DNA of 20,447 nucleotides from Coptodactyla brooksi (GCA_033557675.1 JAWQRM010000683.1:1-20447), one strand, 5' to 3'. Counted from the stretch's first letter, positions 9,579 to 19,165 are shown. Made by a program: numbers and translations. Notes: a model not told the origin generated them from the letters alone.

Positions 9579-10189
9579 TTTGAATTATGAAACGTAAATA
9601 AACTATAAATTGCGGCCTGGGTATTAAAACTCCTTAATCTCGTATTGTTAGGTTGGCAAATATTTGAAAAGAGATAAACTGAGCGTAACTTCACAGTAGT
9701 TGGAATTGACGTTTCAAATCTAAACGAATTATTTTGCGCACAAACCACCCCGTTAAATAAAGCAACAGCTTGTTTAATTACATTAGATCCGATACGAATC
9801 GAACTCGTTTCGCATTCACAAGCCAACGGTGACGTAGTTACCCCGACGGTGATTAAGAATAGAATTAAGTTTTACGTGTAAGTAATCCTCGGGAGTACCA
9901 GGAAACAAGGACGAAAGAGATACACTGTGAGGACAAAATCTCGCATCATAGGGCCTAAACCCGCGCCCGCAATACGTAGTGGGGGGAGGGGCCTGTGTCT
10001 TGATGAACGCTTAGCAGCAAGGTCAGTAAAAAAGAAAATCTTAGAAACCTTCTTTTAAATGTTAAATCTATTCTTATAAAAGGAAAATAAAAAAATATTT
10101 TAAAATAAAATACATTCTCAAAATCCCATTTGAATACAAAAAACACTAAATTAAAAAACTACAATAGAGATGCCAAACAGTAATCTAAT
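9579..10189. other. Intronic, no gene; possible mariner end
   Basis: TTAGGTTGGCAAA at 9648-9660 resembles a mariner terminal repeat, but no inverse partner was found. The 83-codon minus-strand frame (9575-9826) has no motif. Confidence 0.35.
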
Positions 10190-10647
10190 CATAGAAATTC
10201 CTTCTAACATCAGGAAGCATTTCAAGTGTGAGGTTAGCTGTTTTTGTTATTTTAGCTCTCGGGAAAAATCTCTTGACTTTCACCAACATTATAGACCTGT
10301 TAGCCATGCTTGTGCAAAACACTGCGTACAGTTTTACTGTTCACTCCCAATGCCCCGCTAATACGTTTAGTTGATCTTGTGTTGTCTGCTTCCGTAGCAG
10401 CACAAATCATTTCGTCTCTCCATACTTTCTCTTCGACTTTTCCAGGTGAGCGCTATCTTAAGTGGCATTTGGTATACTCGCTTAGACAATAACTTTTCTC
10501 AAACTTTTGAATAAATCTGATAATAGTGTGTCTAGCTGGCGTTCCTAATAAAGATTGCTCCAATAACTGGTGGCAATCGCGTGCAGACCTGCCACCGTAA
10601 TACCACTTGATAAGTTGTAATTTTTCTTCAGCGGTGTACACACCCAT
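10190..10647 (-). pseudogene. Broken transposase, DUF4817-type N-terminus plus second helix-turn-helix
   Basis: On the minus strand, ATG at 10645-10647 opens a frame reading MGVYTAEEKLQLIKWYYGG, then TIIRFIQKFEKSYCL. A TAG stop follows at 10453-10455. The same frame continues as VEEKVWRDEMICAATEADN, then STKRISGALGVNSKTVRSVL and HKHG, reaching a second stop. It goes on with VGESQEIFP and, after a frameshift, KITKTANLTLEML. The order (first helix-turn-helix, KFEExG linker, second helix-turn-helix with STRxLSxxLGVNxxTVxxxL, then xKxQEIFP) is typical of insect transposases with DUF4817. The DDE part is missing. It differs clearly from the YTNAELADIH type in the MITE, so two lineages are present. 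With two stops and at least one frameshift it is not functional. Confidence 0.78.
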
Positions 10648-11680
10648 TCCTTTTAATTATGTTCACTAGAAATAGATGTGCTCTGAGTGCTAAACAACTG
10701 AATAATGCCTATAATCTTCGTAATGCCACTACATCTACAATATGACACTTTTGCGTCCCACTTGGACACGTATTACGAGCGCGGTGACCAGATGTCATCC
10801 CCAACTGTGAGCTACGTGACCTGTCGAAACCCTTTAAATACAGTAACATCACCCAATCAAGTTAGAAAGATTAAATTATTAATTTTTATCAGTACATAAC
10901 CTGGTTCTGGAAGGCTCAGACAAAATTTCGATGGAAAAACCTAATGACGTTTAAAACCGTCATTAGATCCGATGGAAAAACCTAAGGAAACTGTTTTCGT
11001 CACAAGTTAGCTTAGCACAAGCTAATTGTAATTAGGTTTAATTAATTAATTAATTGTACTACGAAAGTTTCTCTAAGCTTAGTATCTTTTTATGTTCTAC
11101 TTTTTTTACGATTCGAACGCAAAGGTCCCAGAGGTGGGGAGTAGAAGGTCTGAAGGCGTCCCGCTCGGCAATAAAATGCGATATTTTATGGCTTCCTTTA
11201 TGCGGGGAGTGATTGAAATAAATTTGCGTAGAGCTCTGATTGTTTTTTGGCCCAGTTCTGTTTATTTTCTCATCTGCAGTTCGAGGCCGGAAGTTTAGCG
11301 GGGATGATAATAAGTAAGCTTCGGTCGCTGTTAGAGGTAATTTCTGAACGCTGGGGGGCGCGGCAACTTGTTTCTCCTGCACGCGTATTCCCAGACGCGA
11401 CTTCCTTTTGTGCTAGCATCCACGAAAGGAGAAAAAAAATGACAAGTTGCCGAACAATGGGAAGGCAGTTGCTCGGAAGTGACTTCTTTCAAAACGGCGT
11501 CGAGTTCGCAAATTTACGGTTTAATCAACGACATACGCCGGCCCGAATCGTTTATGTTAATTGCCTGCGATTCTCGCCATAGGTTTACCTTTATTTCATA
11601 CGCTCGCTTTAGTAAAATTACAAAATTACACTACAAACGTAGTATATTAAGAAATAAATTTTGTTACTTGTACAATCACG
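10648..11680. other. Intronic; nested short inverted and direct repeats, no gene
   Basis: At 10930-10944 and 10971-10985 there is a direct repeat GATGGAAAAACCTAA. Between them lies a 9-bp stem hairpin (10941-10949 with 10958-10966). TTAGCTT/AAGCTAA form a hairpin at 11007-11025, ATTAGGTTT at 11031-11039 inverts 10937-10945, and an AATT run follows. This block may be the decayed end of the transposon at 10190-10647. From 11060 to 11680 open frames on both strands overlap (107, 111 and 86 codons) with no recognisable motif, so I call none. Confidence 0.5.
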
Positions 11681-11682
11681 CC

Positions 11683-11750
11683 TCCCAAGGTCAAAGGTAC
11701 AATCGCAAGACTCCCAAGGTCTTTCCAAGGTTAAGGTAAAAGTCAAGGAC
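11683..11750 (+). repeat. Cluster of AAGGTC-like words
   Basis: Within 68 bp are CAAGGTCAAAGGTA, CCCAAGGTC, CCAAGGTTAAGGT and GTCAAGGAC. The first is a direct repeat of an AGGTCA-like half-site with one base spacing. It resembles the array at 7421-7940 in word content but is not alignable to it by eye. Confidence 0.5.
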
Positions 11751-11783
11751 AATTCGTAGAATCTTCTTCAACTTTAGCTGTGC

Positions 11784-11877
11784 TTCGTTAATCAAATCAG
11801 CATCATCGGGAGTGATGAAATGCTAAATCAGCATTTAGTCTTTCATCGCTCTTGATCGTGCTAATTTGGCTAACGAA
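11784..11877 (+). ncRNA. 94-nt hairpin resembling a microRNA precursor (candidate)
   Basis: The two arms pair along their whole length with no gaps: 45 pairs around a 4-nt loop (CAGC at 11829-11832). As plus-strand RNA there are 35 Watson-Crick pairs, 6 G-U wobbles and 4 mismatches (11821/11840, 11804/11857, 11798/11863, 11791/11870). As minus-strand RNA the six wobbles would become A-C mismatches and only two wobbles would appear, so the structure favours the plus strand, antisense to the receptor gene. I do not recognise a known microRNA seed. The loop is shorter than in most precursors. It could instead be a decayed foldback transposon or another hairpin RNA source. Transcription is not shown. 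Confidence 0.4.
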
Positions 11878-12404
11878 ACGTGCGTTTGCGGTAGTTTTCG
11901 GAAACTACCCGTATTTTCGAAAGCCGAATAATCACGCAGATATTATGTCCAGTTTCATTCGTTCCTGTAATTTTTAATTCACATGCGAATTCGTCCATTG
12001 TTCGGCGATGCACGTTTAACGTGAATGACATACATCCAGATCGGTGAAAAAAAACGGTTGAAATTACAATTCCCTTGTAAAACCAACACATATCGATTTG
12101 ACAATAATGGACGAGAATCGTATAAAAAAGTTGGGCGCAAAAATTTATGACGGGTCGCCAAGGTCACAACAAACAGCACAAAAGGCAGAAAGGTTTTACG
12201 ATAGGTCCTCTCTATACAAATTTTGAAATACTCTACATTTCGATACACCAAGGCACGCTGCAAATGTGAACTATGGAAGTAATCAATACTTATAGTCTCC
12301 CAGTTTGGCAGTGGGTGAGCTAGTAAGTGTCAAAGAAGAGGGGACCCTTTACTACTTGAATTCAGGATTTCAATGTGTGTCAATTGACACAATTCGTAAT
12401 ATAA
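11878..12404. other. Intronic, nothing recognised
   Basis: Minus-strand frames of 73 and 94 codons overlap each other and have no motif. No repeat copies were seen until family R begins. Confidence 0.5.
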
Positions 12405-12609
12405 ACACGATAAGCAAACAAGTGATGACACCAACCGTGACCGCGATATGCGAAGTGTATGTGAATATGTAGTTGTATGTGAATATGATACCATACAGTT
12501 AAACTAAAACGTATTATCCCACTGCCTTTATTAATCGTATTTTGCACATTTAATATTTTTTAAACTCTCGAATGCATAAAGGAATCTATTGCTGAACGTA
12601 TTATTAGAC
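12405..12609 (-). repeat. Repeat family R, minus-strand copy
   Basis: 12488-12609 reversed matches 5823-5943 along about 120 bp (CAGCAATAGATTCCTTTA, TTAATAAAGG, TTTAGTTTAACTGTATG). 12405-12478 reversed matches 6156-6190 and 16884-16920 (CACTTC-CATATCGC-GTCACGGTTGGTGTCAT). It lies opposite to the 5.8-kb copy. Confidence 0.78.
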
Positions 12610-15127
12610 TATTACTCCATCACACAGAAACACCATTAAGTTTTCTACGTTTAGTTTTTATGAATATAGTTCTAGATAGTTCAGTATTAATCTTGACAAA
12701 TGGCTGGTTAACCCGGAGTTTAAAAATGAAAATTTCGTCTGAATATTTCGCTTGGTTCGAATCCTGGCTCGGAGGTTATTATTTTCTTTGCGCAATAAAA
12801 ACGAAAATTAAATCATTTTGCAGTTTTGCACGTTACGTACTCACGAATTTCAACAGTCGGTGGGCCGTTGAAAATTCTCCTGTAAACGGTATTTATGTTT
12901 TTCTGCCTCCCTTTTTTCGATCGTTTTCCCACGGTCTGTTGAAAATGTACATTCACAAAGCCAGTCTTATCGATTGCGACCGATTTGTGCACAGCGTCGG
13001 GGGTACGTTTGCACAGATTAGAGGCCGCGTCCATGATTCAACTATAAATTTGGACCAATTTTCGAGGTTCATCTGCGCTGCGAGGCTTATCAATTAAGAT
13101 TGTCTTTTTCGCCCTGTTGACCGAATATTATGCGGGGTTGAATTGACACTTCCCGTGCAGCGAATTCGAGATGAACTTCTGCAAGTTCGGATTGGATTCA
13201 CATATCCGGAATAACGTTGTTACACATTTCGATTCCTCTGAACACGGTAAACCGAAGCCCGTTCTAACTTATAACAAACAATCGACGCGACGACAAATAG
13301 GGAGGTTATCGTTAATAACACTGCGAAACACTCCTCCGTTTAAGGGATAGAAAAGTATCGATATTTACTTTCCATCTACCTCGCTCTAAGATTTAAACGT
13401 CGTCCAAGTTTATTGACGAGTTCGCGAGGAATGAAATGAACATAATCGTAAAAGGGTTTGAGAGAATAGTTGATACACAAATTTAAACATTAAACGCTCA
13501 CAATGGTCTCGACTCGGTCGTAAAGATTACGGTGTTGTTACTGGGTTATAACGTGAGCTTCCTACAAGGTGACGTGCCCTAAAAATGTTCCCTACCCTAA
13601 ACAATTAACACTTTTCTTTCGAAAGTTAAGCAATCATGTTAGCATCATCTGGAACTACAGGAGACAAGAAAGATTTAAAAACTACGGTAGGTTCTATTTA
13701 TACTTTTTCAATCGATTCCTTCTTGCTCATACAATATATATGTCATATCGTTATGTTATTCTTGAGGTCACACTGTGACTTTCCTACGAAACCAAAACTT
13801 CCAAAAGCACATATTTACTTTCGTTTCTAACCTAAAATAAATTTACTTGCTTCCTCCGTTCGTAAAAAACCTCTCCAATCCGAGAAATCTCGTACCCCTG
13901 TAAAAGTATTCGGCGACGGGAGAAACAAAACAGTCAAGGTATGCAAATAACTGACAGTACTTCACTTAGAAAAATGCAACCCCGTTTCTTTAAAAAAACA
14001 AAAGAAATTCTAAAGATACGACTCGTGGACCGTGGCCAAGATTTTCCGCCGATACCCGAATTTTGCATAAAACGACCGCCCTAATAGAATTGGCCCAATA
14101 CGTCTCCGGAATTACAGTATAATGACATGCAGGCCCCGTTATTAATTAGACCTTGCGATTCAATTGAATAATAAGGACCGATCCGGGTTCGCGACGCACC
14201 GACGTAAGTAATAATTGTCAAACGCAATTAGGTTATGCTAATGCCGTTGATTGATATTTGATTAAACGACGTAATCCTGCGGAAATTCAGCTCTGTGCCG
14301 GCGTACGTGCAATTAAACCAATTAAAATTAATGAAATGTTTGCGGCGGTACCTGCTTTACTTGTACCCATCACTTAGTTTAAATTGATAAACAATATACC
14401 GCGCACAGACAGCTTCCATATCGCACCCCACCACATTTCCGCTTGCCGCGACAAACGGACCAATAAGGAAGGAGGGCGTACTCCCGCATCAAAAAATAAA
14501 GTGGTGGGAGGAATGAGCCAGAACCAACAACTCCATCATATAAAGAAGTATATTGGATGAAATACACTATTCATAGACATTGATAGTTATTTTCGTAAAA
14601 TCGCTAACGTACTGTTCAGCCTTCCATATTAAAATGGCGGTATTAGACGATGGTGTTAACGACATATGCGGTTTGCGGCAAACGCAAAGCACGCCTCCTA
14701 ATGGTATAATCTAATTTCAGTAGGCCACGTAGCAGTCTCGGTTATCCGTTGCATTTGAATTTAAAATGAGCACGCGTAATCAATTCCAGATGTATGTATT
14801 ATCGTTCGGGACAGTTTCATCCCGAAACTAGCGAGCGACTTATCAACCGCAACTCCGGAGACAGTTCCAGAAAATTAGCACAATAATTTTGAAGTTAAAC
14901 ATTGCGAAGCAAATTTCTAACGGAGGGCTCGGGAGGTCTCAACTCGTATATCGTTAAATAGTTTAATATACGGGCAAGTAGTCGCTTAAAACGTATTACT
15001 TATAGCTTTGATCTTCCTCCTATGTACACGACGGGCTCCTTAATCACTATTTCCTTCCTCTACTTTGTACACAGTTACCCTGTAAATAAGGAAACTCGAG
15101 ACCGCCCTACTTATTTCGATTTTTGCC
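12610..15127. other. Intronic, no convincing gene
   Basis: The longest open frame of the stretch, 145 codons on the plus strand (12660-13097), has no recognisable domain and overlaps a 73-codon minus frame. It has no splice or promoter context. A GGTTCGAATCC word at 12754 resembles a tRNA B box but no cloverleaf can be built. 14080-14340 is dense in ATTA/TAAT words and looks like possible regulatory DNA, which is inference only. Confidence 0.5.
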
Positions 15128-15285
15128 AATGACCTTGAAGCGAATTGTCAAGGTCTTTTTCAGGGAAGATGACATTCTTAACAATAACCATAGGAACTAC
15201 TAGAATATCCAAATTTAGATTGTAAATGCCGATTATCGCAAAATTTTAAATGACCTTGAAATGAACTGTCAAGGTCTTTTTAGGG
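15128..15285. repeat. Two copies of an inverted GACCTTGA/TCAAGGTC motif
   Basis: 15128-15165 and 15249-15285 share AATGACCTTGAA, GAA-TGTCAAGGTCTTTTT and AGGG. In both, GACCTTGA and TCAAGGTC are exact inverts with a 9-nt spacer (15131-15138 with 15148-15155; 15252-15259 with 15269-15276), 121 bp apart. The sequence between the two copies is unrelated. Confidence 0.85.
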
Positions 15286-16511
15286 TTTCTGCGAAAATGA
15301 TATATACGCATTGATTTAAATCGAGTTTGGGGTTTCGCGTTTGCGTTCGAAAAAATATTAAAAGGAGGATTGAATTTTTAATGCGGTCTAGATAAAGATA
15401 AATGGTAAGCGCGATACGTCTCTCGCGGACGTTCTTCAAGCGTTTTGAACGATTTATCTTTATACACTTTCCTTGCCAAAATAAATTAAGTAAATCATTC
15501 ACAATTTCCGTCGGTCGCATTTTCCATTACGGCGGGTCGAGACAAGTGCCCCATATCTCCTAACGGGCACACGTTGTCCACCGCGAAGCTGTCTTCGCCT
15601 TGCAACAGATAAATTCGCGCTACGTTCCGCCGTACGTGAAAATCGGTCTTTTAATATCCCGTCACGTTATCTCGGTGACAAATTTCCCCTTGCGATTTCC
15701 GCTCGCGAGAGCCCTCATTTAATTTCCTTGCAATTGACAGTTCAAGACTGTTCATATTTATTTTGGGACGCTCTAAGAATTGAGCGCCGCGTTGTGCTAA
15801 ACGTGCACCCGTTCGATACGAAATATTTTCATAATCCCCAATTAATAATTATATTTATATTCGAAAGGCTTCCGTGTTTACAAGTAATTATTATCCCGGT
15901 AGTAAATTTACGTTGTCGGACGGAAAGACCGTCTCCGGCCTCGCAGCGGAATCACTACTGAACAAAAGCCCTAAAATCTTCTTACGTATACAATCCAATT
16001 AAAAACAGTAATTTTTAAAGGTCTGAATAAAGCTGTGCGGCCCTTTCAAAGCTTTATAAGGTTTCCGAGTTGCCATAGGAAGCTTGTCGGCCATTCCGTA
16101 GTAATAGTTGGAAACCTTGAACCAGGTGGAAAGTATGTAGTGCTAATTTTAAGCGGCATAATGACGTGAAATTTGCTTAAACTTCGTATTGTTCTAACTG
16201 GACGTTTGCGCTGAATTGCCAGGGGGTTTCGTTGTAATGCCCGGCTCGCGTTTTACCGACAACGCTACTTGATGAAAATCGCCCCTAAAGTCACGCATTA
16301 ACCGTAAATTACCCCGAATCGATCCGTTCGAACAATGAAAAATAACGCACTCGGACCACCTCCGTCGAACTGGAAAAAAAAGACAATCGGACGCGCCGAA
16401 TCCCGACGAAAATGCCGGCGAAATCGAAATGATTAATTAAACGGCGGACCTGCGACGAAATCACGGTTTGGAAAAAGAGCAATTCGAATATCCACTTTTC
16501 GTAATACCATT
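15286..16511. other. Intronic, nothing recognised
   Basis: Frames at 15269-15520 (minus), 15728-15961 (plus) and 16309-16545 (minus) are 77-83 codons, with no motif and no splice partner. No repeat copies were seen. Confidence 0.5.
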
Positions 16512-16539
16512 CACAAGTGTTACTAAGTAAACACTTGTG
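16512..16539. repeat. Hairpin, 10-bp perfect stem, 8-nt loop
   Basis: CACAAGTGTT at 16512-16521 is the reverse complement of 16530-16539. No second copy was seen. Confidence 0.8.
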
Positions 16540-16663
16540 TCGCATCCTCGCAGACTTTATTTACATTAATTACTGATTACATTATTAATCAAATAATCGG
16601 AAATTGCATGTTCCTCCCGTAGAAAAATTGTTGTCCTCTCCGTGGATATGAAATGATTTGTAA

Positions 16664-16823
16664 GCATTTGTAATCGCTTGCTCGTTTGGTGGGTCCCCGC
16701 CCGCCGCGCGCCAGAGTGGGAGGAGCACGCGAGCCGTGCTACAGGCTAGCGTGGTTCCCACGCCGCTCATTTGCTAGCTTTAAATGTTTAATATCTGGTT
16801 TTATGTTTTCTAGTTTTACACCA
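16664..16823 (+). repeat. Repeat family G, copy 2
   Basis: This aligns with the reverse complement of 18700-18882 from GCATTTGTAATCG through CGCGCGCCAGAGTGGGAGG and TTCCCACGCCGCTCATTTGC to CTAGTTTTACACCA. It lacks about 22 bp present in that copy after TTTAATAT. The core hairpin is at 16716-16761. A minus-strand frame (16585-16770) covers it. Confidence 0.85.
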
Positions 16824-16940
16824 GACACTACTCTCCTATTCTTAACCTCTTGCTTAAGTAGTCCCGTTTGTAGTCTTATTCGGCACTTCTTATATCGCTG
16901 TCACGGTTGGTGTCATATCGTTGTGTTGTACTTTCTCAAC
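16824..16940 (+). repeat. Repeat family R, partial copy fused to G
   Basis: ACTACTCTCC, CTTGCTTAAGTAGT, CCCGTTTGTAGTCTTA, then CACTTCTTATATCGCTGTCAC and GTGTCATATCGTTGTGTTG match the reverse of 9250-9370 in the same order. It follows directly on repeat G, so G may be an upstream block of the same element. Confidence 0.7.
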
Positions 16941-18195
16941 GATAACCATCACAACTTTGGCTAAATTTGATACACTTATGGTATTTGATAAGTATTGAAA
17001 TTATTGCACAATAACGGGGTAAATAATTGGTGTTCCATCGCAAATTTATTATTTATGAAACGAGATAATTTATATTCGGCTACGCGATCATAACCGTTAA
17101 AATTTGGCGTCTGCCGGCGAGTTTACGTAATGAACGATGTACAAAATATGTTTATAAATTATTATCTCGACAACACGCCGCGGCTCAAAACACAATTACT
17201 ACTTCGGCGCGGCGAAATGTTATTCGCGGCGAAATCTAATTTAAATTATTAATTGCCCGCGCTGTCGTTGTTTGGCTTTATTTCGTTCGAGGAGGGAGGA
17301 CGTAAAAGAAACGTAGAAATAAGGGGTTCCTTTACGTACACACACTCCGAATACATTATTCATAAGAGATTTTGGAGGTCATCGCAATAAGAAGAGCAAA
17401 GAAGCCGGTGTGCATAAAAATATTTTTACGACATTCCTTACTTTACAGCGCCCCCTTCCGTTCGGAGCCGTGCCACTTTTGTTTTATTCAAAATTCTTCA
17501 TTTCGAAATTTCGACTGCGGGCGTTATCCCGATACATAAAATGACAATTCCTATTGTGCGGCGGAGGGTTTCTTTTGTTTACGTATCGCGTAAAATCGTA
17601 AAAAGTCTGTTTCTTTATTATTATGACAAGCAATAACTGGCAATGGCAGCTAATGGTTAGCAATAACGTTCATTGATTTACTTCGAAAATTTTGTTATAG
17701 AACCGTAAACCTTTGTCTTGGTACCAAGGGAGCTAATGAAAAATAAAATAAAAAAGAATTTAAAAAATATTTTTTTTTCAAATAAGGATGAAAACCCAAC
17801 ACCGTCAAAAGAAAACACACGAGCAATTGTAATTTTACGGGCGGTTTTTACAGCAGCGATGCTCGCCCTGTACACGTAATACAGTTAACTTTGCGACGCC
17901 CGAAAATGGAAGCCATATTGTAAATCCCCCCGAAGATTAAAGTAGGAAAAATTTATCTGAAAAAAAAAGACCTTTTTCTGTCCTGAAGGGAAAGTAACGT
18001 TGCTCGTTCATTTTATTACTGGCATTTTTCTTTTCGGGTAGGATTTGGGCGTATAGATAGAAAGGAAGCCGGGGGTATGGACAGTCTATCAACGGAGGAT
18101 TTGTGCGTGCGTCGAGGTAAGTAAACAGATTTTGATAAAAACGAGGTTAGGAGGAGTGTTTTTGAGGCCAAGAGAAATAACTGCGTGAAGCTCAC
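16941..18195. other. Intronic, no repeat recognised
   Basis: A minus-strand frame of 65 codons (17678-17875) is phenylalanine-rich from a poly-T tract and is not a gene. A short ATG frame at 18077-18116 on the plus strand ends at a good donor (GAG|GTAAGT), with no partner found. Confidence 0.45.
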
Positions 18196-18268
18196 CTGAC
18201 GTGTATTGGATGGGAAAGTTTTGTCGAACGCAGTTCAAGTTCTTTCTCTTCGCAATTACGATTTTGTC
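18196..18268 (-). CDS. Candidate upstream exon of the same receptor gene
   Basis: On the minus strand a CACAG acceptor is followed by 73 nt open in one frame and a good donor (CAG|GTGAGC). The peptide reads about NLNCVRQNFPIQYTS and ends with one G of a split codon. The exon at 3205-3388 starts with GT as the last two bases of a codon, so the join would give GGT (Gly) and keep the frame open, with a stop just upstream of the acceptor. The Cys and the NFPIQY run look protein-like and fit the region just before HTDRIPDEI. Against it: the pyrimidine tract is poor, the exon is short, and a second frame is also open across it. The call therefore rests on phase match and splice sites and could be chance. 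Confidence 0.42.
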
Positions 18269-18656
18269 CTGTGTAGGTCACGCGTTCGTATATTGGATTC
18301 CGGTATTATTGTTTTAAAGCTAGCCGTGAGGAAAACTTTACCTTTTGTTGAAGTCATTTAACTTAAAAACAATTGATGAGTTCCCATTGTTTTTACTGTT
18401 TATACGGACATCCTCGTGCCGCGATTTAAATAGACCGGATCCTTCTGGATGCACCGCATTCCACATTCCGCTTCGCCGTTCCCACAAAGATCAAATGGAT
18501 TACCACTAGGGAACGCTGATGTTCATATTTGTTCTTTTCCGTATATTTCTTAGCCAGATATTTAAAGTTTTCAAATAACTATCGTACACTTGTTTGTGTA
18601 TCTCGTTGATAACCCGATACTTTCATTGTTTACGAGTTTAATTTATGTACTATCCA
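18269..18656. other. Non-coding, nothing recognised
   Basis: If the 18196-18268 exon is real, this is the next intron upstream in the receptor gene. No further exon was seen. Confidence 0.4.
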
Positions 18657-18695
18657 TACCCTCACTCCGGATCTCCGATTACTATCTATACAGGG
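18657..18695 (+). repeat. Repeat family R fragment ending at a TATACAGGG junction
   Basis: ACTCCGGATCTCCGATTACT and TATACAGGG match 19880-19919 and 20325-20364. There the sequence goes on as the MITE terminus, whereas here it changes after CAGGG into the end of repeat G. Confidence 0.7.
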
Positions 18696-18699
18696 AGTT

Positions 18700-18882
18700 T
18701 GGTGTAAAACTAGCATACATAAAACCAGAGGTAGATAGAGTCAAACAGCCAATATTAAACATTTAAAGCTAGCAAATGAGCGGCGTGGGAAGCATGCTAA
18801 CCTGTAGCACGGCCCGCATGCCCCTCCCACTCTGGCGCGCGACGAGCGGGGAGTTACCAAACGGACAAACGATTACAAATGC
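18700..18882 (-). repeat. Repeat family G, copy 3 (longest, inverted)
   Basis: The reverse complement of copy 2 with about 22 extra bases (near 18728-18750). The core hairpin at 18785-18830 has GTGGGA and GCATGC on one arm and GCATGC and TCCCAC on the other. A plus-strand frame (18776-19012) covers it and is similar in sequence to the frame in copy 2. Confidence 0.85.
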
Positions 18883-19086
18883 TTTTTGTAGCATAATCAC
18901 CCTCGTAACTGCCCCCATTGTTGCGAGAGCTTTTGGCTATAAGGGCTTGAATGAAACATCCGCCCTTGCCGTTCACCGACATCCTGACACTTCCGCGGAT
19001 GCGACGCGTTGACGTCTGGAGTTTCCACGGGAACTGCGCTTTACGCATCATGTCGCACATCCCTTTCGGGCAGCGTCAACGTATCC

Positions 19087-19145
19087 GCTAGTCCTCGTGA
19101 CTAGTCCAACTTAGCCCAGATGCCAATTCAATCTCCTCGAAAAAC
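19087..19145 (+). repeat. Repeat family D, copy 2 (54-bp shorter)
   Basis: Matches 1-15 then 70-111 with few differences. The missing segment is bounded by GAC in copy 1, as expected for a deletion between short repeats. A small hairpin (CCTTAA/TTAAGG, 19145-19165) follows immediately. Confidence 0.75.
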
Positions 19146-19165
19146 CTTAATATGGTTTTTTAAGG

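Larger units (their letters stand above)
3389..18195 (-). other. Probable single large intron (phase 1) of the receptor gene
   Basis: If the two exons above are adjacent in the transcript, this 14.8-kb stretch is one phase 1 intron: donor GTGAGC at 18190-18195 and acceptor CAG at 3389-3391 (both read on the minus strand). I saw no further convincing exon inside it. It holds the repeats, transposon remnants and hairpins listed separately. A missed short exon would split it. Confidence 0.4.

Noticed and set aside
9648..9660. TTAGGTTGGCAAA as a mariner terminal repeat
   Set aside because: No inverse partner nearby and no transposase piece between; left as a note only.
11059..11582. Overlapping 107- and 111-codon frames on opposite strands
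   Set aside because: Mutually overlapping, no domain, no flanking splice sites consistent with the receptor gene.
12700..12775. tRNA-like B box GGTTCGAATCC
   Set aside because: The T-stem has mismatches, and no acceptor stem, anticodon arm or proper A box can be built.
12660..13097. 145-codon plus-strand open frame
   Set aside because: No recognisable domain, no splice or promoter context, and an overlapping open frame on the other strand. Such a length is expected by chance in 20 kb of this composition.
16585..16770. Similar open frames in two G copies (starting MSGVG, here and at 18776)
   Set aside because: Roughly a third of the shared residues differ, so there is no sign that the protein is kept; the hairpin and shared ancestry explain the likeness. 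The third copy does not keep the frame start.
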